Assembly (NCBI GenBank): GCA_031769625.1
Contig: JAUIMM010000570.1
Coordinates: 1,116,001 to 1,180,000 of the forward strand
Source of the DNA: Taudactylus pleione
Lineage: Eukaryota; Chordata; Amphibia; Anura; Myobatrachidae
DNA: 64,000 bases
Direction of reading: 5' to 3'
Shown: positions 33,425 to 44,426 of the stretch, in pieces
Position numbering within the stretch: the first letter of the stretch is position 1
Layout of the letters: each line of letters begins with the position of its first letter
Made by a program: the position numbers and the translations under genes
Notes under the pieces: model-generated
What the model saw: only the letters and a program-made list of their open reading frames with translations
Told to the model about the DNA's origin: nothing
Databases searched by the model: none

Positions 33425-33626
33425 TTATGCTATGTACTTATGTTACGCTCTGGTGTTGTGTATTGTACTTATGCTATGTAATTATGTTATGGTCTGGTGT
33501 TGTGTATTGTTCTTATGCTATGTAATTATGTTATGGTCTGGTGTTGTGTATTGTACTTATGCTATGTAATTATGTTATGGTCTGGTGTTGTGCTTTGTAA
33601 TTATGTTACGATCTGGTGTTGTGCTA
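33425..33626. repeat. 44-bp tandem repeat
   Basis: About four and a half copies of a unit containing TGCTATGTAATTATGTTATG and GTCTGGTGTTGTGTATTG. The array ends exactly at the TA that borders the Tc1-like element. Confidence 0.9.
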
Positions 33627-34528
33627 CAGTGTTTCCGGAAAGTATTCACAACGCTTCACTTTTTCCACATTTTGTTATGTTACAGCCTTATTCCAAAATG
33701 GAATAAATTAATTTTTGTCCTCAAAATTCTGCACACAATACCCCATAATGACAACATGTAAAAAGTTTTTTTAAGATTTTTGCAAATTTAATAAAACAAA
33801 CAAAACCCTAAGAGATCACATGTACATACGTATTCACAACCTTTGCTCAATACTTTTGTTGATGCACCTTTGGCAGCAATTACAGTCTCAAGTATTTTTG
33901 AATATGGTGCCACAAGCTTGGCACACCTATCTTTGGGCAGTTTCGCCCATTCCTCTTTGCAGCACCTCTGAAGCTCCATCAGGTTGGATGGGAGGCGTCG
34001 GTGCACAGCCATTTTCAGATCTCTCCAGAGTTGTTCAGTTGTATTCAAGTCTGGGCTCTGGCTGGGCCACTCAAGGACATTCAGAGTTGTCCTGAAGCCA
34101 CTCCTTTGATATCTTGGCTGTGTGCTAGGCCCCAGTCTGAGGTCAATGTCACAAACCGTGCTAGAGACCTCCGCCTCAGACCCCTGCATCTTCCCATACG
34201 TCTGTGCCATCGCTGCCGCTGAGCCGTCACCCTGCTGTTCCAGTGATTTCTGATGCGGGGCCTCTGCTTAAGGATCGTCTGCAGCATCCCCGCTGTTGCC
34301 TGAGTCCCTCTGTCGCAGGTCCATGCGCGCACAGCGGGGCCAGCATACAAGTTCTCTGGAACATGGGCGCAGCCATCTTGGGCCAGGTCAGGTGATACTT
34401 GGGCATCCAGTCAGCAGCAGTCTCAAGTTGCTTCAGCCACTCCGCTTCAGCCTGATAGTATGAAAGACCTTCCTGTAACACATGCTGGTTGCCAGTGCAA
34501 CAATGTCCATTGCTGCAGCGTGACCTAT

Positions 34529-34992
34529 GGGCCTGATTCAGTGCCGGACGCTCTGACAGAGCGCTCGCTCTGAATCAGGGCTGGCCCTCTGGTTTTTTTG
34601 AGAGGCCATGATGATGGTCGCGATGGTCAAGACCGTCGCGACCATCGGGCTTACGACGAGACCCTTGTTGGAGGGTCTCGTTGCCGCAAGCCCAAGAGTG
34701 CTTTCGGTTCTAACAGAGTGATGTCAGTGGGGCCGGCCCCAGACGGTAGACGTTCCCATGGGAACGCCTCCATCTGGGCAGCCACGCTCCCGGCCCGCCC
34801 ACCAAAGGGGGCGTGCTGTCACTCAACATCGACAGCACGCCCCCTTTGGTACGAGACCCGGAGCGACGGTTTGCCCGTCGCTATCCGGGTCTCGGGCATG
34901 CACACGATGGAGCCGGCTCCGTCATGCGCACTGGGCCACCATCGACTCACTTGCGAGCGCTTAGCGCTCGCGAGCGGGTTTGAATCAGGCCC
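34529..34992. mobile_element. Miniature element, GGGCCTGATTCAG family, TSD TAT
   Basis: GGGCCTGATTCAGTGCC and TTGAATCAGGCCC are inverted; TAT at 34526-34528 and 34993-34995. Inner mirrored blocks include GACGGTAGACGTTCCCATGG and CGTGCTGTCACTC, and the same interior recurs at 61463-61988. It sits in the solo LTR, which sits in the Tc1-like element. Confidence 0.87.
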
Positions 34993-35029
34993 TATGTTCC
35001 TGAGTTCCCTGTGTGAAACCTATGCTTCC

Positions 35030-35345
35030 CAGCATAACAAAGCAATTACAGATTCTTCAGTTCAATCCATGTTACTCCAGTCCGGAGACTATTACAGATT
35101 CTTCAGTTCAATCCATGTTACTCCAGTCCAGAGACAATTACAGATTCTTCAGTTCAATCCATATAACTCCAGTCCGGAGTCAATTACCAATTCTTCAGTT
35201 GAATCCACGTTACTCCAGTCCGGTGTCAATTACCAGTCCTTCAGTTCAATCCACGTTACTCCAGTCCAGTGTCAATTACCAGTCCTTCAGTTCAATCCAC
35301 GTTACTCCAGTCCGGAGTCAGTTACTAGTTCATCTAGTTCTAAGA
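35030..35345. repeat. 46-bp tandem repeat inside the LTR
   Basis: About seven copies of a unit containing TTCTTCAGTTCAATCCATGT and TACTCCAGTCCGGAG. Copies differ by point changes. Open frames across it are artefacts. Confidence 0.92.
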
Positions 35346-36470
35346 CTACAGTTCCTTTTCTCAGTACAGAGACTATTCAGAGACTTAGACATACAGTTCT
35401 ACTCAGCATCTTCTAGTTGCGTTATCTCTGCCCAGAGGACTCTAGTATTTAATCCTGTGTTGCATCCTCTCTTATTTCTACTGTATGAGCAGAAATTATA
35501 TTAAACCGTCCAGTTTCAAACCATCTACTGATCCTGGTGTTTCTGTCCAACACCCCAGTTCAGGTACACAACTCCAAGTTCCTCAGTCTGTGACAGTCAA
35601 GAGCGCTCTGGAGCAGGTTTTCATCCAGGATGTCTCTGTACATTGCTGCATTCATCTTTCCCTCTATCCTGTATAGTCTCCCAGTTCCTGCCGCTGAAAA
35701 ACATCCCCACAGCATGATGTTGCCACTGCAGGGATGGTATTGGGCTGGTGATGAGCGGCGCCTGGTTTGCTCCAAACATAATGTCTGGCATTCATGCCAA
35801 AAAGTTCAATCTTTGTCTCATCAGACCAGAGAGTCCTTCAGGTGCATTTTGGCAAACTCCAGGTGCGCTGCCATGTGCTTTTTACTAAGGAGGGGCTTCC
35901 GTCTGGCCACTCTAATATAAAGGCCTGATTGGTGGATTTCTGCAGAGATGGTTGTCCTTCTGGAAGGTTATCCTCTCTCCACAGAGGAATGCTGTAGCTC
36001 TGACAGAGTGACCATCGGGTTCTTGGTCACCTCCCTGACTAGGGTCCTTCTCCCCCGATCGCTAAGTTTAGATGGCCGACCAACTCTAAGAAGAGTCCCG
36101 GTGGTTCCGAACTTCTTCCATTTACGGATGATGGAGGCCACTGTGCTCATTGAGACCTTCAAAGCAGCAGATATTTTTCTGTACCCTTCCCCAGATTTGT
36201 GCCTCAAGACAATCCTGTCTCAGAGGTCTACAGACAATTCCTTGGATTTCATGCTTGGTTTGTGCTCTGACATGCACTGTCAAGTGTGGGACCTTATATA
36301 GACAGGTGTATGCCTTTCAAAATCATGTCCAATCAACTGAATTTACCAGAGGTGGACTCCAGTTAAGCTGTAGGAACATCTCAAGGATGATCAGTGGAAA
36401 CAGTATGCACCTGAGCTCAATTTTGAGCTTCATGGCAAAGGCTGTGAATACTTATGTACATGTTATTTCT

Positions 36471-36815
36471 AAAGCTGCATACACATGTATCGATTTGGTA
36501 AATGAACGATTTTAGTAAACGATTTTCGTTAATTTTTTTCAAGAGAAAAATGAACGAAAATCGTTTACTAAAATGGTTCATTTACCAAATGTAATGAACG
36601 ATTTTTACAAACCACAAACGAATTTAGATACTTACCTTAATGAAAATCGTTCAGTTGGACAGTCAGAATGGACGATGAACGATAAACTAGAAACGTGAAC
36701 GCACATGAACGATTATCATTCATCGTTGTACATCTGAAACTGAACGATTTTTTTGAACGATAACGATAAAACTATAGTTAAATTGTTGAAAAAATCGTTG
36801 TGTGTGTATGTACCT
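36471..36815. mobile_element. AACGATT-rich miniature element within the Tc1-like element
   Basis: Starts AAAGCTGCATACACATG and ends GTGTGTGTATGTACCTG, with AACGATTTT/AAAATCGTT interior as at 28299-28948. It lies between the transposase start and the right TIR. TSD imperfect (CTA and TAG). Confidence 0.75.
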
Positions 36816-36973
36816 GTAGTGTTGTTTTTTTTTTTTTTAAATTTGCAAAAATCTCAAAAAAACTTTTTATACTTTGTCATTATGGGGTATTGTGTGTAGA
36901 ATTTTGAGGAGAAAAATGAATTTATTCCATTTTGGAATAAGGCTGTAACATAACAAAATGTGGAAAAAGTGAC

Positions 36974-37765
36974 GCTCTATATGTAATCGGCTTTTGAGGG
37001 GTTCCTTTGAGGAACAATGGGAACTGCACATTGACTGACTAATTTTTCCCCGAGGTTCACATGAATTAGTCCTGGCGGACATTGCTTATTAGTACTATTA
37101 ACCAGCTAAATTTGTCAGCCAGGTAATACGTAACCGCACCAAGAAATTGGAAGATTAATTCCTGGAAAAAATATTCGGCATGTAGCTCTCGCCCAATTTG
37201 ATTGATTGAACCACGTGTGTTTCTCTTTGTCAACTTATAAACTTTTTGGACATGTCGGCAAGACTGCGACAGCCTCCATCTTGCTGCAATTAAATTTTAT
37301 TAGTCTCGTATTGACACTTAATATCTGGTGCAAAAATAACCTTTTTTTTATTTAATTTTTTTGGTCACAAACATTATTTTCCTTTCTCCTATTGATATCG
37401 CCTTGTCTGCTCATGAAATTATGCTCTCCAGTATTTAGTGCTTTCCAGTCCAGTTCCACTGGTTATATGTCATATCACAACCTCACAGTTTCTGAGCTCT
37501 CTACTCACGCCAACCTTCCTTTTTTTTTCTCCCAGGTTACTACAGATCTCAGAACTGAAACCCTTCCTGCATGCTGTACCTGCCCCTGGAACTCCTCAAC
37601 TGAATGTCTGCCAAGTATCCATTGTCTAACTGCAGAGCTCGCCTAGTACTTACGATTTCCGATTGGACATATCCCTGTGAATGCAATCTCCTAGATACGT
37701 CCAACTGTAAATAAATCACATAAATGGCTGAAGTTGAGGCACTGAAAGAAAGCCCAGGGCCGCAG
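36974..37765. other. No recognised gene
   Basis: Unassigned; small open frames at 37392-37646 overlap each other without domains. Confidence 0.5.
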
Positions 37766-38800
37766 TTAGGGTCTTATTCTGAGTCTGATGCAGTGTCCAT
37801 ATCACGCGCAATTGAGCTATTTTTTTTTTGTTTTACTGCGTATCTGTCTAAGTCGCATTACGCATGTGTCCGGAGATCTTGCGCACTTAGAGTCGCAGTA
37901 ACAATTTAGACGGTCGGTCTCAGAAATATCTTGAGCGTATTTGGAGGTGGCTAAGCGGACGCATATCCATCCATCATATTTTGGTTGTATAATGGGAGTG
38001 TGGTGGACGTATCGTAGAAGTGATTGCAGACGCATAATCGCTCACATTGAGGCCATACTCTGATGGAAAATCCGCACCTAGCTTGGGGCTGGTGCAAGTA
38101 TCGGTGATGCGACTGATGGTGACGTCTGAAAACGCACCAAGCGGTATTGGATCATCTAAAGATGCTCAAAGTGGGCGTCTCAGTCCTCGCACATTCAGGC
38201 GCACGCTTGTACACCAGGGAAGGGCTTGTAGAGATATTTGCATAGTGTCGCCAAAGCCATACCAGCGAAAGGTGCACATATGGACGCCTCAGCGTCCAAC
38301 TCACAATGGCAACATTTATGTATGCGAATTGGATTAATGGTATTTAACATTATAAGGCCGGTATCCAATTAGCCCCCATCATTTTTCTTATGAAAAAATG
38401 GGCTGTTATCGTGATTTTTTGTTATTATTCGAGCCCATTTTCGAAAAAACCCCAAAATGTCCCGTTTTTATGAGAAAGCACACCGCCGACACGAAAACAG
38501 GACTGCACTCACTGTAAGTATCTGTGTTGTGCAGTGCTTTATGGGGGTGGGGGGGGGATAGTGCCAAATAAAAAAATAAAATGAGTAGGTTTAATCAGTC
38601 CCATGCCTCATTGTGTTTAAGATATCAAACAAAATCTCCTGATCAATTGTTGTCTATAATATATATATTATTTCAAATAAACTGAGTGTTTTGTACAAGA
38701 AAATAAATTATTTATACTATGTTTATAATGTTAATATCCTTCCCACTTTAAAAGCAGCTCTGTCTGTGAGTGGAATCGGCATGATTTACTGGCGGACCTA
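37766..38800. other. Unassigned, probable decayed element ends
   Basis: GGGTCTTATTCTGAGTCTGA near 37768 and AAGGCCGGTATCCAATTAGC near 38354 look like outer ends of non-autonomous elements, but partners were not found. A G tract lies at about 38546-38556, and (TA)n-like text near 38650-38662. Confidence 0.4.
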
Positions 38801-38802
38801 TG

Positions 38803-39170
38803 CCCGGCGGTTAGAATCCCGACAGCGGCATTCCGGCAGAGGAGGAAATCCCGATCGTCCAAGGTAAGTATTCTCTAACCCAATTCTACCCCCTAACCCT
38901 AACCCTCCCTTAGGGGTGCCTAAACCTAACCCCCCTGGGGGGGTGCCTAACCCTAGTCCCCCCCGGGGGTGCCTAACGCTAACCCCCCCTTCCCCTAGCC
39001 TAAACCTAACCTGGGGGGGATCGGGATGCCGGGCGTCTGGCTTCCGGCGCATGTCTAATGATAGGCGTCGGCATATCAACACCTGTCTTTAGACCCTTGC
39101 CGGGATATGACAGTAGGGAAGCCGGCGGACCTAATCCCGACAGCCGGCTTCCCGACTGTCATATCCCGGC
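38803..39170. repeat. CCCGAC/CCTAACCC palindromic repeat
   Basis: CGGCGGTTAGAATCCCGACAG near the left and GGACCTAATCCCGACAGCC near the right, with a CCTAACCCTAACCC-type core (38878-39010). Related to 7478-7757 and 59335-59740. CTTCCCGACTGTCATATCCC is mirrored within 39090-39170. Confidence 0.6.
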
Positions 39171-39182
39171 AAGGGTCTAAAG

Positions 39183-39367
39183 CAGTGTTTCCCAACCTCG
39201 GTCCTCAAGGCACACTAACAGTCCAGGTTTCAGTGATATCCATGCTTGAGGGCAGATGGTTAAACCAAAGTATCTGAGGTACTAATTAAGACACCTGTGC
39301 TCAGGTATGGCTATCCTCAAAATCTGGACTGTTAGTGTGCCTTGAGGACCGTGGTTGGGAACCCCTG
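39183..39367. mobile_element. hAT-type miniature element, perfect 8-bp TSD
   Basis: CAGTGTTTCCCAACC is mirrored by GGTTGGGAACCCCTG; inner TCAAGGCACACTAACAGTCC and GGACTGTTAGTGTGCCTTGA are exact mirrors. GTCTAAAG is duplicated at 39175-39182 and 39368-39375. Confidence 0.92.
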
Positions 39368-39554
39368 GTCTAAAGCATACCATGTGAGTGGATGTGGACG
39401 TAGTTTAACATATGGAGAATAAAAGGGAGCTTGCTCTAATTGGGGACCTATTAGGACCGTTGTGTGATCAACATCCAGCTCGGGAGCTTGCTCGATGTAG
39501 GGCTGATTCTGTGTTTGGTACACAGCTAAAACAAAAAACTAGTACTTTTGTACA

Positions 39555-39790
39555 GTATCTGGAAGAAACCATGATGCACTGCGAGGGGTGCAAATACTTT
39601 TGTTGTCTTTGCATGCAGGGTAAATTCTTACTGCTTTTGCATGTAGCCCACAAAAGCTGGGCAGCTTTATTTTTACACAGCAATTTAGATTTGAGCTATG
39701 ACACGCCTCTCCCAGGTCTCGATCTTTGCACATTTTACATCTACCCCATCTGCAGCCCAGCATGGTTTTACCAAGGTGCAAAGCTACATG
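39555..39790. repeat. Relic of the 8650-8969 element, inverted
   Basis: GGGTGCAAATACTTTTG, GCATGTAGCCCACAAAAGC, ACACAGCAATTTAGATTTGAG and CTGCAGCCCAGCATGG correspond in reverse to blocks of 8650-8969. Its ends have decayed. The 143-codon frame across it is not considered a gene. Confidence 0.6.
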
Positions 39791-39945
39791 GTATTTTTTT
39801 TTGCTTTGCTCCCAGCCCCTATACTGTATCTCTGTTAGGGTAGGCCAGTTGAGTGACTTATTGGTATGGTAAGCCCCACTGGCTATAATTGTATTTTGTT
39901 GTATATGGGTGTATTTCTAAACAAAAATAATAATAAAACTAGGGA
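39791..39945. other. Unassigned spacer
   Basis: AT-rich flank of the foldback element; nothing recognised. Confidence 0.5.
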
Positions 39946-40178
39946 TGAGCGGGTTCGGTTCCCTGAGAACCGAACCCACCCGAACTTCGGGAATCCGGGG
40001 CGATCCGAGCCCAAGCTCGGATCTCCCTGTCTGCCCCGGATCCCTCTCCCGAGGCAAAACCTCGAGATCTGCTGTCGGATCTCGAGGTTTTGCCTCGAGC
40101 GGCCATTTTAAAAAAAATGCCTTTGCCTTTAATGGGCAAAGTGCTGATTGGCTGACAGAGCCGTCTGTCACGGCTCTC

Positions 40179-41552
40179 AGCCAATCAGCATTATGGTGCT
40201 CATTTGCATGTAGCACGGACTCGTGAGATCCGTGCTACATGCATCTGTGTGATTGACAGTGACACAGAGCACAGATGGGTCAGTGAGACCCGTCTGTGCT
40301 GCTGTGTATTTCAATGACACAGATGCACGCACGGACCAGGAGATCCGTGCTACTTGCATCTGTGTCATTGACACAGAGCACTAACGGGTCCGTGAGACCC
40401 GTCTGTGCTGCTGTGGTAAAAAAAAAAAAAAAAAAACCTGTGTAAAAAGAGAAAAAAATGGCGTGCCCCCCCCCCAAAAAAGAGCAACCAGCCCCGGGCA
40501 TTAGTGACCCAGTGCTGGGTGTGCTTAAATACAGGGGACAAACGACATAGGGGTCCCCTGTACTTAAACACAACCGGCACTGGGCTAGTCAGAACCAGAG
40601 CTGGTTGCCAAAATACGGGGGACAAACGACGTAGGGGTCCCCCGTATTCTGCGCAACCAGCTCTGGGCTCTGATCCGGTCCTGGTTCTGGAAATACAGGG
40701 GAAAAAAATGAGTAGGGTTCCCCTGTATGTTCCAGAACCAGCACTGGACTTTTTCTAGCGGGGGGCTGATGCCACAGCCAGGGGAGCCCTTTCACCGGGC
40801 CCCCCAGCCGCAGCATCAGCCCTGACCGCTAGTCAGCCCAGGCCGGGGATCCCTGGAGAGCTGGGGACCCCCCCAATAAAGGGGTCACCCTCTCCAGGGC
40901 TCCCCAGGCCCATGCTGATAGCCCGGGGCTATCCCCGCCACCCCTGGTGGCGGTGGGTGGCGGGTTGATTGTGTGGTGTGGTGTAAATAAAGAATATCAA
41001 ACATTGTCTTTACAAGTAGAACTGCAAGTCCCAGCAAGCCTGCCCCGCATGCTGGTACTTGGAGAACCACAAGTACCAGCATGCAGGGCATTAAGGGCCC
41101 ACTAGTACCTGTAGTTCACCTGTAAAAAAATGTTTAAAAAAAACACAGGACACACACACCGTGACAGTATAAGTTTATTAAACATACATACACACACACA
41201 CACACACATGTACACATACTCACCTATGTAACCCTGTAGCATCGGTCCACTTGTCCGGTAAAGTATCCATAGGGGACCTGTGAAAAAAAACATACTCACC
41301 ATCTCCTATGCGAGGTTCTGTCCTCTTCGTTCCAAAGTAGGCATCCCCGGACTTGGCAAAAAAAAAAAACGAAAACGCGATCCACGAACTTAGTACCGTT
41401 CTATAGAACGGTACTTCCCGAATGAGAGCTTAGCGGCGGGGTATCACCATGGAAACCCCGCTGCTAAGCGTTCATTGGCTGAGAGAGGCCATCTCCCGTC
41501 TCTCTCAGCCAATGAACGGCTCCCTCCATTGTAGTCAATGCTGGGAGCCGCA
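40179..41552. repeat. Left arm of the foldback
   Basis: Mirrors 41572-42812. It contains a 125-bp-scale direct duplication at about 40207-40400 (TGACACAGAGCAC...GACCCGTCTGTGCTGCTGTG twice) that the right arm lacks, three internal small palindromes between 40507 and 40750, a CTGGTACTTGGAGAACCACA palindrome near 41052 and a (CA)n at about 41188-41207. Confidence 0.9.
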
Positions 41553-41571
41553 AGGTTATTAAAGTTTACCC

Positions 41572-41910
41572 TGCGGTTCCCACCATTGACTACAATGGAG
41601 GGAGCCGTTCATTGGCTGAGAGACGGGAGATGACCTCTCTCAGCCAATGAACGCTTAGCAGCGGGGTTTCCATGGTGATACCCCACCGCTAAGCTCTCAT
41701 TCGGGAAGTACCGTTCTATAGAACGGTACTAAGTTCGTGGATCGCGTTTTCGTTTTTTTTTTTGCCAAGTCCGGGGATGCCTACTTTGGAACGAAGAGGA
41801 CAGAATCTCGCATAGGAGATGGTGAGTATGTTTTTTTTCACAGGTCCCCTAGGGATACTTTACCGGACAAGTGGACCGATGCTACAGGTTACATAGGTGA
41901 GTATGTGTAC

Positions 41911-41942
<32 letters not shown>

Positions 41943-42812
41943 TTAATAAACTTATACTGTCACGGTGTGTGTGTCCTGTGTTTTTTTAAACATTTTTTTT
42001 ACAGGTACTAGTGGGCCCTTAATGCCCTGCATGCTGGTACTTGTGGTTCTCCAAGTACCAGCATGCGGGGCAGGCTAGCTGGGACTTGCAGTTCTACTTG
42101 TAAAGACAATGTTTGATATTCTTTATTTACACCACACCACACAATCAACCCGCCACCCACCGCCACCAGGGGTGGCGGGGATAGCCCCGGGCTATCAGCC
42201 TGGGCCTGGGGTGCCCTGGAGAGGGTGACCCCTTTATTGGGGGGGTCCCCAGCTCTCCAGGGATCCCCGGCCTGGGCTGACTAGCGGTCAGGGTTGATGC
42301 TGCGGCTGGGGGGCCCGGTGAAAGGGCTCCCCTGGCTGTGGCATCAGCCCCCCGCTAGAAAAAGTCCAGTGCTGGTTCTGGAACATACAGGGGAACCCTA
42401 CTCATTTTTTGTCCCCTATATTTCCAGAACCAGGACCGGATCAGAGTCCAGAGCTGGTTGCGCAGAATACAGGGGACCCCTACGTCGTTTGTCCCCCGTA
42501 TTTTGGCAACCAGCGCTGGTTCTGACTAGCCCGGTGCTGGTTGTGCTTAAGTACAGGGGACCCCTACGTCGTTTGTCCCCTGTATTTAAGCACACCCAGC
42601 ACTGGGTTACTAATGCCCGGGGCTGGTTGCTCTTTTTTGGGGGGGTGCACGCCATTTTTTTCTTTTTTTACACAGGTTTTTTTTTTTTTACCACAGCAGC
42701 ACAGACGGGTCTCACGGACCTGTCATTGCTCTGTGCCAATCACACAGATGCATGTAGCACGGATCTCCCGGGTTCGTGCTACATGCAAATGGGCACCATA
42801 ACGCTGATTGGC
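41572..42812. repeat. Right arm of the foldback
   Basis: Reverse counterpart of 40179-41552, including the (TG)n at about 41911-41934, ACGTCGTTTGTCCCC palindromes at about 42385-42600, the poly-T at 42677-42689 and GCACGCCATTTTT. Divergence from the left arm is low, so the arms are young or kept alike by gene conversion. Confidence 0.9.
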
Positions 42813-43206
42813 TTCCTGTCTGCCACTGCAGTGCCACTCCTAGATGGGCCACGTGTTTGTGCCGCCCCCTTGTGTCGCTTAGCATAGTCATCCAGCTTCC
42901 TCGGTACAACCTTTTGGCCTAAAAACAATATTGTGAGGTGTGAGGTGTTCAGAATAGAGTGGAAATGAGTGGAAATTAATGTTATTGGGGTTATTAATAG
43001 CGTAGTAACAAAAAAAGGCCCATTTATGTGATTTTAGCGTTTTTTTTTATTTTTTAAGAAAAAATCCAGATCCAAAACACAAAACCCAGAACCCAAAACA
43101 CGGAAGGGTGGTTTTGGCAAAACCAATCCAGATCCAAAACACGAAGAAAGATCCAGATCCAAAACCAAAACACAAAACACGAAAAGTGTCCGGTGCACAC
43201 CCCTAC

Positions 43207-43962
43207 TTTTTAGTCATGGTTCCTGGTGATTTTACGCTGCTACCACAGATGCTGTTTGTTTGAACTTATTATGAACGAAGGAAAATACGGAGGGAAACGC
43301 AGTCTACAGTACTTTTTCCTCTATCTGTATTTGTCTACTTTTAGCCATTTTGAGCAGTGCATGTGTCAAGAGAAGGAGGGCGAGATGTACTAAGCTCCAA
43401 AATGCAGTCAAACCTCTGAAAACTGGAGTTTGCCACAATCCTGATATGTATTAAAGTGGTCCGCGGCGGATATTGGAGATTTACCCTGCAGACCGCTGGC
43501 ACTACAGTCCACTATGGTGATGTGCCCGAATGTATTGAGCTCTGGAGAGCAAAATTTTCCAGAGCTTGTGCCCGTTAAGCAATGGCATCCTTAGGATGCT
43601 CTGGGCTATGCTCTACTTACTAAAGCCAATGGTGGAGCTAACAGCTCCGTCCCTAGGCACCATGACCCGACAGAGGGGGAAATGCTTCTGCGCACGCCTG
43701 TGGTGGCAACTAGGCACAGAAGAGAGCTATCACCTGGGTGTGTCATGGGCATGTTGCCAAAGTTATCCGCCATTCCTGGTGTGTATGCTGTATCTCCTGC
43801 GCCCAGCATAGAGCAGACAGAGCTGTTGGGGTGATGCATACAGAAAGATGTCTATGGCTTAGAATATTGTCGCAGAAGTGCATTTGCATACTGACCATAA
43901 TGTGCTTGGAAAGTGTGCATGGCGATGAATGTTCATTATGTAAGATTCGGAATGAGGCCATA
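43207..43962. other. No recognised gene
   Basis: 43385-43570 holds GATGTACTAAGCTCC and GGTCCGCGGCGG strings that may be a decayed palindrome. Otherwise unassigned. Confidence 0.45.
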
Positions 43963-43970
43963 GTGTAGTT

Positions 43971-44155
43971 CAGTGGTTCCCAAAGTCACTCATCAGGGCA
44001 CCCCAACAGTCCATGTTTTCAGGCTATCCATGTTTGAGCATAGCTGGCTTAATTAGTACCTTAGTCAATTTGATCTATACATCTGTGGCCTAGCATAGAT
44101 AGCTTTAAAACCTGGACTGTTATGCTGCCTTGAGGACCCAGTTTGGGAACCACTG
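43971..44155. mobile_element. hAT-type miniature element
   Basis: CAGTGGTTCCCAAAG at the left mirrors TTTGGGAACCACTG at the right; flanks GTGTAGTT (43963-43970) and GTATAATT (44156-44163) match at 6 of 8. Same family as 3209-3392 and 39183-39367 but more diverged. Confidence 0.8.
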
Positions 44156-44183
44156 GTATAATTGATTTTCTCTACCCATGTTT

Positions 44184-44392
44184 ATTAGAAGTGTGCAGGC
44201 TCGGATCGGTTCAGATTTTCCCGACAAATTCTGGAGGCAAAATGTTATCTTTCATGGACAAAAGTCCATGAAAGATGATGTTTGTCCATGAAAGATGACG
44301 TTTTGCCTCTTTCTAAGACCAGAAATTTGTCGGGCAAAATCTAAATTTGGCGGGAAGATCCGAACCGATCCGAGCCTGCACATCTCTAATGT
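44184..44392. repeat. Palindromic miniature element
   Basis: GTGTGCAGGCTCGGATCGGTT mirrors AACCGATCCGAGCCTGCAC; inner TTCATGGACAAA/GTCCATGAAAG repeats form a second hairpin. TTA before and TAA after could be the target site. Confidence 0.75.
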
Positions 44393-44426
44393 TTATGCAA
44401 TTAGTGGGTTACTGTGCTCAAACATA

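Larger units (their letters stand above)
34147..35595. mobile_element. Solo-LTR-like insertion, perfect 5-bp TSD
   Basis: Begins TGTCACAAACC and ends CTGTGACA, the TG...CA ends of long terminal repeats. GTCAA is duplicated at 34142-34146 and 35596-35600, inside the Tc1 transposase region where related elements read continuously. No internal retroelement genes are present, so it is best explained as a solo LTR left by recombination. It contains a miniature element (34529-34992) and a 46-bp tandem repeat (about 35030-35345). Confidence 0.78.
33800..36252 (-). pseudogene. Tc1-like transposase, disrupted
   Basis: The start codon is at 36252-36250. An early in-frame TGA follows within about a dozen codons, then an intact DNA-binding part (35968-36207) with the typical GEGYRKISAALKVSMSTV helix and the GRPSKLSDR hook. 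Further on, the WSDETK motif has its Trp codon changed to TGA near 35832-35834, and a frameshift near 35735-35775 moves into [20 protein letters not shown]. The frame then breaks at the 34147-35595 insertion. Beyond it (33800-34140) the C-terminal part resumes with VLEWPSQSPDLN and EQLW, so the catalytic Glu survives while the second Asp motif is degraded. This copy cannot make enzyme. Confidence 0.9.
33627..36973 (-). mobile_element. Decayed Tc1-like element with nested insertions
   Basis: The left end, CAGTGTTTCCGGAAAGTATT, follows TA (33625-33626). Its TIR (about 33627-33790) is mirrored at about 36840-36973, but the right copy stops after GTGGAAAAAGTGA, so roughly the last 45 bases are lost. 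Removing the insertions at 34147-35595 (with one TSD copy) and 36471-36815 would leave about 1.5 kb, the usual size of a Tc1 element. The transposase lies on the minus strand and is broken by stops, a frameshift and the large insertion. Confidence 0.88.
39946..43206. mobile_element. Large foldback element, about 3.3 kb
   Basis: The core is an inverted repeat with arms 40179-41552 and 41572-42812 around a 19-base loop. Outside the arms, the left flank (TAGGGATGAGCGGGTTCGG, with short CGAGATC palindromes) and the right flank (repeated ATCCAGATCCAAAAC, ending CCGGTGCACACCCCTA) differ, but their TAGGG/CCCTA tips suggest element ends. No transposase or RT motif was found. The superfamily is unknown and the outer borders are approximate. 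Confidence 0.72.

Noticed and set aside
38878..39010. CCCTAACCCTAACCC strings as an interstitial telomere
   Set aside because: Only two perfect units, and the motif is the core of a dispersed repeat family found at four places in the window.
39412..39843. 143-codon frame rich in Cys and aromatic residues
   Set aside because: It coincides with a relic of the 8650-8969 miniature element in reverse orientation.
40365..42887. Mirror-image frames in the foldback arms
   Set aside because: The same non-coding palindromic sequence is read in both arms; peptides are Cys/Pro/Gly-rich without motif.
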